Shown here: in pieces, positions 1 through 15,000 of the stretch
Position numbering within the stretch: the stretch's first letter is position 1
How the letters are laid out: every line of letters starts with the position of its first letter
NCBI GenBank assembly: GCA_943735955.1
Contig: OX030955.1
Span: 13,655,583-13,719,582, forward strand
Source: Piscicola geometra
Taxonomy: Eukaryota; Annelida; Clitellata; Hirudinida; Piscicolidae
Length of the DNA: 64,000 nucleotides
Direction of reading: 5' to 3'
Notes under the pieces: generated by a model
Told to the model about the DNA's origin: nothing
Databases searched by the model: none
The model's input: the letters and a program-made list of their open reading frames with translations, nothing else
Translations under genes and position numbers: made by a program

Positions 1-3000
1 CCGACTACTGTATCAATGATGACAACAGAATCAACGAGTGTGCCAACTGCTGTATCGACAACAGTGCCGACTACTGTATCAATGATGACAACAGAATCAA
101 CAAGTGTGCCAACTGCTGTATCGACAACAGTGCCGACTACTGTATCAATGATGACAACAGAATCAACAAGTGTGCCAACTGCTGTATCGACAACAGTGCC
201 GACTACTGTATCAATGATGACAACAGAATCAACAAGTGTGCTAACTGCAGTATCGACAACAGTGCCGACTACTGTATCAATGATGACAACAGAATCAACA
301 AGTGTGCCAACTGCTGTATCGATAACAGTGCCGACTACTGTATCAATGATGACAACAGAATCAACAAGTGTGCCAACTGCTGTATCAACAACAGTGCCGA
401 CTACTGTATCAATGATGACAACAGAATCAACAAGTGTGCCAATTGCTGTATCGACAACAGTGCCGACTACTGTATCAATGATGACAACAGAATCAACAAA
501 AGTGCCAACTGCTGTATCGACAACAGTGCCGACTACTGTATCAATGAGGACAACAGAATCAACAAGTGTGCCAACTGCTGTATCGACAACAGTGCCGACT
601 ACTGTATCAATGATGACAACAGAATCAACAAGTGTCCCAACTGCTGTATCGACAACAGTGCCGACTACTGTATCAATGATGACAACAGAATCAACAAGTG
701 TGCCAACTGCTGTATCGACAACAGTGCCGACTACTGTATCAATGATGACAACAGAATCAACAAGTGTCCCAACTGCTGTATCGACAACAGTGCCGACTAC
801 TGTATCAATGATGACAACAGAATCAACGAGTGTGCCAACTGCTGTATCGACAACAGTGCCGACTACTGTATCAATGATGACAACAGAATCAACAAGTGTG
901 CCAACTGCTGTATCGACAACAGTGCCGACTACTGTATCAATGATGACAACAGAATCAACAAGTGTGCCAACTGCTGTATCGATAACAGTGCCGACTACTG
1001 TATCAATGATGACAACAGAATCAACAAGTGTGCCAACTGCTGTATCAACAACAGTGCCGACTACTGTATCAATGATGACAACAGAATCAACAAGTGTGCC
1101 AACTGCTGTATCGACAACAGTGCCGACTACTGTATCAATGATGACAACAGATTCAACAAGTGTGCCAACTGCTGTATCGACAACAGTGCCGACTACTGTA
1201 TCAATGATGACAACAGAATCAACAAAGGTGCCAACTGCTGTATCAACAACAGTGCCGACTACTGTATCAATGATGACAACAGAATCAACAAGTGTGCCAA
1301 CTGCTGTATCGACAACAGTGCCGACTACTGTATCAATGATGACAACAGATTCAACAAGTGTGCCAACTGCTGTATCGACAACAGTGCCGACTACTGTATC
1401 AATGATGACAACAGAATCAACAAGTGTGCCAACTGCTGTATCGACAACAGTGCCGACTACTGTATCAATGATGACAACAGAATCAACAAGTGTGCCAACT
1501 GCTGTATCGACAACAGTGCCGACTACTGTATCAATGAGGACAACAGAATCAACAAGTGTGCCAACTGCTGTATCGACAACAGTGCCGACTACTGAATCAA
1601 TGATGACAACAGAATCAACAAGTGTGCCAACTGCTGTATCGACAACAGTGCCGACTACTGTATCAATGATGACAACAGAATCAACAAGTGTGCCAACTGC
1701 TGTATCAACAACAGTGCCGACTACTGTATCAATGATGACAACAGAATCAACAAGTGTGCCAACTGCTGTATCGACAACAGTGCCGACTACTGTATCAATG
1801 ATGACAACAGAATCAACAAGTGTGCCAACTGCTGTATCGACAACAGTGCCGACTACTGTCTCAATGATGAAAACAGAATCAACAAGTGTCCCAACTGCTG
1901 TATCGACAACAGTGCCGACTACTGTATCAATGATGACAACAGAATCAACAAGTGTGCCAACTGTTGTATCGACAACAATGCCGACTTCTGTATCAATGAT
2001 GACAACAGAATCAACAAGTGTGCCAACTGCTGTATCGACAACAGTGCCGACTACTGTATCAATGATGACAACAGAATCAACAAGTGTGCCAACTGCTGTA
2101 TCGACAACAGTGCCGACTACTGTATCAATGATGACAACAGAATCAACAAGTGTGCCAACTGCTGTATCGACAACAGTGCCGACTACTGTATCAATGATGA
2201 CAACAGAATCAACAAGTAGGCCAACTGCTGTATCGACAACAGTGCCGACTACTGTATCAATAATGACAACAGAATCAACAGGTGTGCCAACTGCTGTATC
2301 GACAACAGTGCCGACTACTGTATTAATGATGACAACAGAATCAACAAGTGTGCCAACTGCTGTATCGACAACAGTGCCGACTACTGTATCAATGATGACA
2401 ACAGAATCAACAAGTGTGCCAACTGCTGTATCGACAACAGTGCCGACTACTGTATCAATGATGACAACAGAATCAACAAGTGTGCCAACTGCTGTATCGA
2501 CAACAGTGCCGACTACTGTATCATTGATGACAACAGAATCAACAAGTGTGCCAACTGCTATATCGACAACAGTGCCGACTACTGTATCAATGATGACAAC
2601 AGAATCAACAAGTGTGCCAACTGCTGAATCGACAACAGTGCCGACTACTGTATCAATGATGACAACAGAATCAACAAGTGTGCCAACTGCTGTATCGACA
2701 ACAGTGCCGACTACTGTATCAATGATGACAACAGAATCAACAAGTGTGCCAACTGCTGTATCGACAACAGTGCCGACTACTGTCTCAATGATGACAACAG
2801 AATCAACAAGTGTGCCAACTGCTGTATCGACAACAGTGCCGACTACTGTATCAATGATGACAACAGAATCAACAAGTGTCCCAACTGCTGTATCGACAAC
2901 AGTGCCGACTACTGTCTCAATGATGACAACAGAATCAACAAGTGTGCCAACTGCTGTATCGACAACAGTGCCGACTACTGTCTCAATGATGACAACAGAA

Positions 3001-6000
3001 TCAACAAGTGTGCCAACTGCTGTATCGACAACAGTGCCGACTACTGTATCAATGATGACAACAGAATCAACAAGTGTGCCAACTGCTGTATCGACAACAG
3101 TGCCGACTACTGTATCAATGATGACAACAGAATCAACAAGTGTGCCAACTGCTGTATCGACAACAGTGCCGACTACTGTATCAATGATGACAACAGAATC
3201 AACAAGTGTCCCAACTGCTGTATCGACAACAGTGCCGACTACTCTTTCAATGATGACAACAGAATCAACAAGTGTGCCAACTGCTGTATCGACAACAGTG
3301 CCGACTACTGTATCAATGATGACAACAGAATCAACAAGTGTGCCAACTGCTGTATCGACAACAGTGCCAACTACTGTATCAATGATGACAACAGAATCAA
3401 CAAGTGTGCCAACTGCTGTATCGACAACAGTGCCGACTACTGTATCAATGATGACAACAGAATCAACAAGTGTGCCAACTGCTGTATCGACAACAGTGCC
3501 GACTACTGTATCAATGATGACAACAGAATCAACAAGTGTGCCAACTGCTGTATCGACAACAGTGCCGACTACTGTATCAATGATGACAACAGAATCAACA
3601 AGTGTGCCAACTGCTGTATCGACAACAGTGCCGACTACTGTATCAATGATGACAACAGAATCAACGAGTGTGCCAACTGCTGTATCGACAACAGTGCCGA
3701 CTACTGTATCAATGAGGACAACAGAATCAACAAGTGTGCCAACTGCTGTATCGACAACAGTGCCGACTACTGTATCAATGATGACAACAGAATCAACAAG
3801 TGTGCCAACTGCTGTATCGACAACAGTGCCGACTACTGTATCAATGATGACAACAGAATCAACAAGTGTGCCAACTGCTGTATCGACAACAGTGCCGACT
3901 ACTGTATCAATGACGACAACTGAATCAACAAGTGTGCCAACTGCTGTATCGACAACAGTGCCGACTACTGTATCAATGATGACAACAGAATCAACAAGTG
4001 TGCCTACTGCTGTATCGACAACAGTGCCGACTACTGTATCAATGATGACAACAGAATCAACAAGTGTGCTAACTGCTGTATCGACAACAGTGCCGACTAC
4101 TGTATCAATGATGACAACAGAATCAACAAGTGTGCCAACTGCTGTATCGACAAAAGTGCCGACTACTGTATCAATGATGACAACAGAATCAACAAGTGTG
4201 CCAACTGCTGTATCGACAACAGTGCCGACTACTGTATCAATGAGGACAACAGAATCAACAAGTGTGCCAACTGCTGTATCGACAACAGTGCCGACTACTG
4301 TATCAATGATGACAACAGAATCAACAAGTGTGCCAACAGCTGTATCGACAACAGTGCCGACTACTGTATCAATGATGACAACAGAATCAACAAGTGTGCC
4401 AACTGCTGTATCGACAACAGTGCCGACTACTGAATCAATGATGACAACAGAATTAACAAGTGTGCCAACTGCTGTATCGAAAACAGTGCCGACTACTGTA
4501 TCAATGATGACAACAGAATCAACAAGTGTGCCAACTGCTGTATCGACAACAGTGCCGACTACTGTATCAATGATGACAACAGAATCAACAAGTGTGCCAA
4601 CTGCTGTATCGACAACAGTGCCGACTACTGTATCAATGATGACAACAGAATCAACAAGTGTGCCAACTGCTGTATCGACAACAGTGCCGACTACTGTATC
4701 AATGATGACAACAGAATCAACAAGTGTGCCAACTGCTGTATCGACAACAGTGCCGACTACTGTATCAATGATGACAACAGAATCAACAAGTGTGCCAACT
4801 GCTGTATCGACAACAGTGCCGACTACTGAATCAATGATGACAACAGAATTAACAAGTGTGCCAACTGCTGTATCGACAACAGTGCCGACTACTGTATCAA
4901 TGATGACAACAGAATCAACAAGTGTGCCAACTGCTGTATCGACAACAGTGCCGACTACTGTATCAATGATGACAACAGAATTAACAAGTGTGCCAACTGC
5001 TGTATCGACAACAGTGCCGACTACTGTATCAATGATGACAACAGAATCAACAAGTGTGCCAACTGCTGTATCGACAACAGTGCCGACTACTGTATCAATG
5101 ATGACAACAGAATCAACAAGTGTGCCAACTGCTGTATCGACAACAGTGCCGACTACTGTATCAATGATGACAACAGAATCAACAAGTGTGCCAACTGCTG
5201 TATCGACAACAGTGCCGACTACTGTATCAATGATGACAACAGAATCAACAAGTGTGCCTACTGCTGTATCGACAACAATGCCGACTACTGTATCAATGAT
5301 GACAACAGAATCAACAAGTGTGCCAACTGCTGTATCGACAACAGTGCCGACTATTGTATCAATGATGACAACAGAATCAACAAGTGTGCCAACTGCTGTA
5401 TCGACAACAGTGCCGACTACTGTATCAAAGATGACAACAGAATCAACAAGTGTGCCAACTGCTGTATCGACAACAGTGCCGACTACTGTATCAATGATGA
5501 CAACAGAATCAACGAGTGTGCCAACTGCTGTATCGACAACAGTGCCGACTACTGAATCAATGATGACAACAGAATTAACAAGTGTGCCAACTGCTGTATC
5601 GACAACAGTGCCGACTACTGTATCAATGATGACAACAGAATCAACAAGTGTGCCAACTGCTGTATCGACAACAGTGCCGACTACTGTATCAATGATGACA
5701 ACAGAACTAACAAGTGTGCCAACTGCTGTATCGACAACAGTGCCGACTACTGTATCAATGATGACAACAGAATCAACAAGTGTGCCAACTGCTGTATCGA
5801 CAACAGTGCCGACTACTGTATCAATGATGACAACAGAATCAACAAGTGTGCCAACTGCTGTATCGACAACAGTGCCGACTACTGTATCAATGATGACAAC
5901 AGAATCAACAAGTGTGCCAACTGCTGTATCGACAACAGTGCCGACTACTGTATCAATGATGACAACAGAATCAACAAGTGTGCCTACTGCTGTATCGACA

Positions 6001-9000
6001 ACAGTGCCGACTACTGTATCAATGATGACAACAGAATCAACAAGTGTGCGAACTGCTGTATCGACAACAGTGCCGACTATTGTATCAATGATGACAACAG
6101 AATCAACAAGTGTGCCAACTGCTGTATCGACAACAGTGCCGACTACTGTATCAAAGATGACAACAGAATCAACAAGTGTGCCAACTGCTGTATCGACAAC
6201 AGTGCCGACTACTGTATCAATGATGACAACAGAATCAACAAGTGTGCCAACTGCTGTATCGACAACAGTGCCGACTACTGAATCAATGATGACAACAGAA
6301 TTAACAAGTGTGCCAACTGCTGTATCGACAACAGTGCCGACTACTGTATCAATGATGACAACAGAATCAACAAGTGTGCCAACTGCTGTATCGACAACAG
6401 TGCCGACTACTGTATCAATGATGACAACAGAATCAACAAGTGTGCCAACTGCTGTATCGACAACAGTGCCAACTACTGTATCAATGATGACAACAGAATC
6501 AACAAGTGTGCGAACTGCTGTATCGACAACAGTGCCGACTACTGTATCAATGATGACAACAGAATCAACAAGTGTGCCAACTGCTGTATCGACAACAGTG
6601 CCGACTACTGTATCAATGATGACAACAGAATCAACAAGTGTGCCAACTGCTGTCTCGACAACAGTGCCGACTACTGTATCAATGATGACAACAGAATCAA
6701 CAAGTGTGCCAACTGCTGTATCGACAACAGTGCCGACTACTGTATCAATGATGACAACAGAATCAACAAGTGTGCCAACTGCTGTATCGACAACAGTGCC
6801 GACTACTGTATCATTGATGACAACAGAATCAACAAGTGTGCCAACTGCTATATCGACAACAGTGCCGACTACTGTATCAATGATGACAACAGAATCAACA
6901 AGTGTGCCAACTGCTGAATCGACAACAGTGCCGACTACTGTATCAATGATGACAACAGAATCAACAAGTGTGCCAACTGCTGTATCGACAACAGTGCCGA
7001 CTACTGTATCAATGATGACAACAGAATCAACAAGTGTGCCAACTGCTGTATCGACAACAGTGCCGACTACTGTCTCAATGATGACAACAGAATCAACAAG
7101 TGTGCCAACTGCTGTATCGACAACAGTGCCGACTACTGTATCAATGATGACAACAGAATCAACAAGTGTCCCAACTGCTGTATCGACAACAGTGCCGACT
7201 ACTGTCTCAATGATGACAACAGAATCAACAAGTGTGCCAACTGCTGTATCGACAACAGTGCCGACTACTGTCTCAATGATGACAACAGAATCAACAAGTG
7301 TGCCAACTGCTGTATCGACAACAGTGCCGACTACTGTATCAATGATGACAACAGAATCAACAAGTGTGCCAACTGCTGTATCGACAACAGTGCCGACTAC
7401 TGTATCAATGATGACAACAGAATCAACAAGTGTGCCAACTGCTGTATCGACAACAGTGCCGACTACTGTATCAATGATGACAACAGAATCAACAAGTGTC
7501 CCAACTGCTGTATCGACAACAGTGCCGACTACTCTTTCAATGATGACAACAGAATCAACAAGTGTGCCAACTGCTGTATCGACAACAGTGCCGACTACTG
7601 TATCAATGATGACAACAGAATCAACAAGTGTGCCAACTGCTGTATCGACAACAGTGCCAACTACTGTATCAATGATGACAACAGAATCAACAAGTGTGCC
7701 AACTGCTGTATCGACAACAGTGCCGACTACTGTATCAATGATGACAACAGAATCAACAAGTGTGCCAACTGCTGTATCGACAACAGTGCCGACTACTGTA
7801 TCAATGATGACAACAGAATCAACAAGTGTGCCAACTGCTGTATCGACAACAGTGCCGACTACTGTATCAATGATGACAACAGAATCAACAAGTGTGCCAA
7901 CTGCTGTATCGACAACAGTGCCGACTACTGTATCAATGATGACAACAGAATCAACGAGTGTGCCAACTGCTGTATCGACAACAGTGCCGACTACTGTATC
8001 AATGAGGACAACAGAATCAACAAGTGTGCCAACTGCTGTATCGACAACAGTGCCGACTACTGTATCAATGATGACAACAGAATCAACAAGTGTGCCAACT
8101 GCTGTATCGACAACAGTGCCGACTACTGTATCAATGATGACAACAGAATCAACAAGTGTGCCAACTGCTGTATCGACAACAGTGCCGACTACTGTATCAA
8201 TGACGACAACTGAATCAACAAGTGTGCCAACTGCTGTATCGACAACAGTGCCGACTACTGTATCAATGATGACAACAGAATCAACAAGTGTGCCTACTGC
8301 TGTATCGACAACAGTGCCGACTACTGTATCAATGATGACAACAGAATCAACAAGTGTGCTAACTGCTGTATCGACAACAGTGCCGACTACTGTATCAATG
8401 ATGACAACAGAATCAACAAGTGTGCCAACTGCTGTATCGACAAAAGTGCCGACTACTGTATCAATGATGACAACAGAATCAACAAGTGTGCCAACTGCTG
8501 TATCGACAACAGTGCCGACTACTGTATCAATGAGGACAACAGAATCAACAAGTGTGCCAACTGCTGTATCGACAACAGTGCCGACTACTGTATCAATGAT
8601 GACAACAGAATCAACAAGTGTGCCAACAGCTGTATCGACAACAGTGCCTACTACTGTATCAATGATGACAACAGAATCAACAAGTGTGCCAACTGCTGTA
8701 TCGACAACAGTGCCGACTACTGAATCAATGATGACAACAGAATTAACAAGTGTGCCAACTGCTGTATCGAAAACAGTGCCGACTACTGTATCAATGATGA
8801 CAACAGAATCAACAAGTGTGCCAACTGCTGTATCGACAACAGTGCCGACTACTGTATCAATGATGACAACAGAATCAACAAGTGTGCCAACTGCTGTATC
8901 GACAACAGTGCCGACTACTGTATCAATGATGACAACAGAATCAACAAGTGTGCCAACTGCTGTATCGACAACAGTGCCGACTACTGTATCAATGATGACA

Positions 9001-12000
9001 ACAGAATCAACAAGTGTGCCAACTGCTGTATCGACAACAGTGCCGACTACTGTATCAATGATGACAACAGAATCAACAAGTGTGCCAACTGCTGTATCGA
9101 CAACAGTGCCGACTACTGAATCAATGATGACAACAGAATTAACAAGTGTGCCAACTGCTGTATCGACAACAGTGCCGACTACTGTATCAATGATGACAAC
9201 AGAATCAACAAGTGTGCCAACTGCTGTATCGACAACAGTGCCGACTACTGTATCAATGATGACAACAGAATTAACAAGTGTGCCAACTGCTGTATCGACA
9301 ACAGTGCCGACTACTGTATCAATGATGACAACAGAATCAACAAGTGTGCCAACTGCTGTATCGACAACAGTGCCGACTACTGTATCAATGATGACAACAG
9401 AATCAACAAGTGTGCCAACTGCTGTATCGACAACAGTGCCGACTACTGTATCAATGATGACAACAGAATCAACAAGTGTGCCAACTGCTGTATCGACAAC
9501 AGTGCCGACTACTGTATCAATGATGACAACAGAATCAACAAGTGTGCCTACTGCTGTATCGACAACAGTGCCGACTACTGTATCAATGATGACAACAGAA
9601 TCAACAAGTGTGCCAACTGCTGTATCGACAACAGTGCCGACTATTGTATCAATGATGACAACAGAATCAACAAGTGTGCCAACTGCTGTATCGACAACAG
9701 TGCCGACTACTGTATCAAAGATGACAACAGAATCAACAAGTGTGCCAACTGCTGTATCGACAACAGTGCCGACTACTGTATCAATGATGACAACAGAATC
9801 AACGAGTGTGCCAACTGCTGTATCGACAACAGTGCCGACTACTGAATCAATGATGACAACAGAATTAACAAGTGTGCCAACTGCTGTATCGACAACAGTG
9901 CCGACTACTGTATCAATGATGACAACAGAATCAACAAGTGTGCCAACTGCTGTATCGACAACAGTGCCGACTACTGTATCAATGATGACAACAGAACTAA
10001 CAAGTGTGCCAACTGCTGTATCGACAACAGTGCCGACTACTGTATCAATGATGACAACAGAATCAACAAGTGTGCCAACTGCTGTATCGACAACAGTGCC
10101 GACTACTGTATCAATGATGACAACAGAATCAACAAGTGTGCCAACTGCTGTATCGACAACAGTGCCGACTACTGTATCAATGATGACAACAGAATCAACA
10201 AGTGTGCCAACTGCTGTATCGACAACAGTGCCGACTACTGTATCAATGATGACAACAGAATCAACAAGTGTGCCAACTGCTGTATCGACAACAGTGCCGA
10301 CTACTGTATCAATGATGACAACAGAATCAACAAGTGTGCCAACTGCTGTATCGACAACAGTGCCGACTACTGTATCAATGATGACAACAGAATCAACAAG
10401 TGTCCCAACTGCTGTATCGACAACAGTGCCGACTACTGTCTCAATGATGACAACAGAATCAACAAGTGTGCCAACTGCTGTATCGACAACAGTGCCGACT
10501 ACTGTCTCAATGATGACAACAGAATCAACAAGTGTGCCAACTGCTGTATCGACAACAGTGCCGACTACTGTATCAATGATGACAACAGAATCAACAAGTG
10601 TGCCAACTGCTGTATCGACAACAGTGCCGACTACTGTATCAATGATGACAACAGAATCAACAAGTGTGCCAACTGCTGTATCGACAACAGTGCCGACTAC
10701 TGTATCAATGATGACAACAGAATCAACAAGTGTCCCAACTGCTGTATCGACAACAGTGCCGACTACTCTTTCAATGATGACAACAGAATCAACAAGTGTG
10801 CCAACTGCTGTATCGACAACAGTGCCGACTACTGTATCAATGATGACAACAGAATCAACAAGTGTGCCAACTGCTGTATCGACAACAGTGCCAACTACTG
10901 TATCAATGATGACAACAGAATCAACAAGTGTGCCAACTGCTGTATCGACAACAGTGCCGACTACTGTATCAATGATGACAACAGAATCAACAAGTGTGCC
11001 AACTGCTGTATCGACAACAGTGCCGACTACTGTATCAATGATGACAACAGAATCAACAAGTGTGCCAACTGCTGTATCGACAACAGTGCCGACTACTGTA
11101 TCAATGATGACAACAGAATCAACAAGTGTGCCAACTGCTGTATCGACAACAGTGCCGACTACTGTATCAATGATGACAACAGAATCAACGAGTGTGCCAA
11201 CTGCTGTATCGACAACAGTGCCGACTACTGTATCAATGAGGACAACAGAATCAACAAGTGTGCCAACTGCTGTATCGACAACAGTGCCGACTACTGTATC
11301 AATGATGACAACAGAATCAACAAGTGTGCCAACTGCTGTATCGACAACAGTGCCGACTACTGTATCAATGATGACAACAGAATCAACAAGTGTGCCAACT
11401 GCTGTATCGACAACAGTGCCGACTACTGTATCAATGACGACAACTGAATCAACAAGTGTGCCAACTGCTGTATCGACAACAGTGCCGACTACTGTATCAA
11501 TGATGACAACAGAATCAACAAGTGTGCCTACTGCTGTATCGACAACAGTGCCGACTACTGTATCAATGATGACAACAGAATCAACAAGTGTGCTAACTGC
11601 TGTATCGACAACAGTGCCGACTACTGTATCAATGATGACAACAGAATCAACAAGTGTGCCAACTGCTGTATCGACAAAAGTGCCGACTACTGTATCAATG
11701 ATGACAACAGAATCAACAAGTGTGCCAACTGCTGTATCGACAACAGTGCCGACTACTGTATCAATGAGGACAACAGAATCAACAAGTGTGCCAACTGCTG
11801 TATCGACAACAGTGCCGACTACTGTATCAATGATGACAACAGAATCAACAAGTGTGCCAACAGCTGTATCGACAACAGTGCCGACTACTGTATCAATGAT
11901 GACAACAGAATCAACAAGTGTGCCAACTGCTGTATCGACAACAGTGCCGACTACTGAATCAATGATGACAACAGAATTAACAAGTGTGCCAACTGCTGTA

Positions 12001-15000
12001 TCGAAAACAGTGCCGACTACTGTATCAATGATGACAACAGAATCAACAAGTGTGCCAACTGCTGTATCGACAACAGTGCCGACTACTGTATCAATGATGA
12101 CAACAGAATCAACAAGTGTGCCAACTGCTGTATCGACAACAGTGCCGACTACTGTATCAATGATGACAACAGAATCAACAAGTGTGCCAACTGCTGTATC
12201 GACAACAGTGCCGACTACTGTATCAATGATGACAACAGAATCAACAAGTGTGCCAACTGCTGTATCGACAACAGTGCCGACTACTGTATCAATGATGACA
12301 ACAGAATCAACAAGTGTGCCAACTGCTGTATCGACAACAGTGCCGACTACTGAATCAATGATGACAACAGAATTAACAAGTGTGCCAACTGCTGTATCGA
12401 CAACAGTGCCGACTACTGTATCAATGATGACAACAGAATCAACAAGTGTGCCAACTGCTGTATCGACAACAGTGCCGACTACTGTATCAATGATGACAAC
12501 AGAATTAACAAGTGTGCCAACTGCTGTATCGACAACAGTGCCGACTACTGTATCAATGATGACAACAGAATCAACAAGTGTGCCAACTGCTGTATCGACA
12601 ACAGTGCCGACTACTGTATCAATGATGACAACAGAATCAACAAGTGTGCCAACTGCTGTATCGACAACAGTGCCGACTACTGTATCAATGATGACAACAG
12701 AATCAACAAGTGTGCCAACTGCTGTATCGACAACAGTGCCGACTACTGTATCAATGATGACAACAGAATCAACAAGTGTGCCTACTGCTGTATCGACAAC
12801 AGTGCCGACTACTGTATCAATGATGACAACAGAATCAACAAGTGTGCCAACTGCTGTATCGACAACAGTGCCGACTATTGTATCAATGATGACAACAGAA
12901 TCAACAAGTGTGCCAACTGCTGTATCGACAACAGTGCCGACTACTGTATCAAAGATGACAACAGAATCAACAAGTGTGCCAACTGCTGTATCGACAACAG
13001 TGCCGACTACTGTATCAATGATGACAACAGAATCAACGAGTGTGCCAACTGCTGTATCGACAACAGTGCCGACTACTGAATCAATGATGACAACAGAATT
13101 AACAAGTGTGCCAACTGCTGTATCGACAACAGTGCCGACTACTGTATCAATGATGACAACAGAATCAACAAGTGTGCCAACTGCTGTATCGACAACAGTG
13201 CCGACTACTGTATCAATGATGACAACAGAACTAACAAGTGTGCCAACTGCTGTATCGACAACAGTGCCGACTACTGTATCAATGATGACAACAGAATCAA
13301 CAAGTGTGCCAACTGCTGTATCGACAACAGTGCCGACTACTGTATCAATGATGACAACAGAATCAACAAGTGTGCCAACTGCTGTATCGACAACAGTGCC
13401 GACTACTGTATCAATGATGACAACAGAATCAACAAGTGTGCCAACTGCTGTATCGACAACAGTGCCGACTACTGTATCAATGATGACAACAGAATCAACA
13501 AGTGTGCCTACTGCTGTATCGACAACAGTGCCGACTACTGTATCAATGATGACAACAGAATCAACAAGTGTGCGAACTGCTGTATCGACAACAGTGCCGA
13601 CTATTGTATCAATGATGACAACAGAATCAACAAGTGTGCCAACTGCTGTATCGACAACAGTGCCGACTACTGTATCAAAGATGACAACAGAATCAACAAG
13701 TGTGCCAACTGCTGTATCGACAACAGTGCCGACTACTGTATCAATGATGACAACAGAATCAACGAGTGTGCCAACTGCTGTATCGACAACAGTGCCGACT
13801 ACTGTATCAATGATGACAACAGAATCAACAAGTGTGCCAACTGCTGTATCGACAACAGTGCCGACTACTGTATCAATGATGACAACAGAATCAACAAGTG
13901 TGCCAACTGCTGTATCGACAACAGTGCCGACTACTGAATCAATGATGACAACAGAATTAACAAGTGTGCCAACTGCTGTATCGACAACAGTGCCGACTAC
14001 TGTATCAATGATGACAACAGAATCAACAAGTGTGCCAACTGCTGTATCGACAACAGTGCCGACTACTGTATCAATGATGACAACAGAATCAACAAGTGTG
14101 CCAACTGCTGTATCGACAACAGTGCCGACTACTGTATCAATGATGACAACAGAATCAACAAGTGTGCCAACTGCTGTATCGACAACAGTGCCGACTACTG
14201 TATCAATGATGACAACAGAATCAACAAGTGTGCCAACTGCTGTATCGACAACAGTGCCGACTACTGTATCAATGATGACAACAGAATTAACAAGTGTGCC
14301 AACTGCTGTATCGACAACAGTGCCGACTACTGTATCAATGATGACAACAGAATCAACAAGTGTGCTAACTGCTGTATCGACAACAGTGCCGACTACTGTA
14401 TCAATGATGACAACAGAATCAACAAGTGTGCCAACTGCTGTATCGACAACAGTGCCGACTACTGTATCAATGATGACAACAGAATCAACAAGTGTGCCAA
14501 CTGCTGTATCGACAACAGTGCCGACTACTGAATCAATGATGAAAACAGAATTAACAAGTGTGCCAACTGCTGTATCGACAACAGTGCCGACTACTGTATT
14601 AATGATGACAACAGAATCAACAAGTGTGCCAACTGCTGTATCGACAACAGTGCCGACTACTGTATCAATGATGACAACAGAATCAACAAGTGTGCCAACT
14701 GCTGTATCGACAACAGTGCCGACTACTGTATCAATGATGACAACAGAATCAACAAGTGTGCCAACTGCTGTATCGACAACAGTGCCGACTACTGTATCAA
14801 TGATGACAACAGAATCAACAAGTGTGCCAACTGCTGTATCGACAACAGTGCCGACTACTGTATCAATGATGACAACAGAATCAACAAGTGTGCCAACTGC
14901 TGTATCGACAACAGTGCCGACTACTGTATCAATGATGACAACAGAATCAACAAGTGTGCGAACTGCTGTATCGACAACAGTGCCGACTATTGTATCAATG

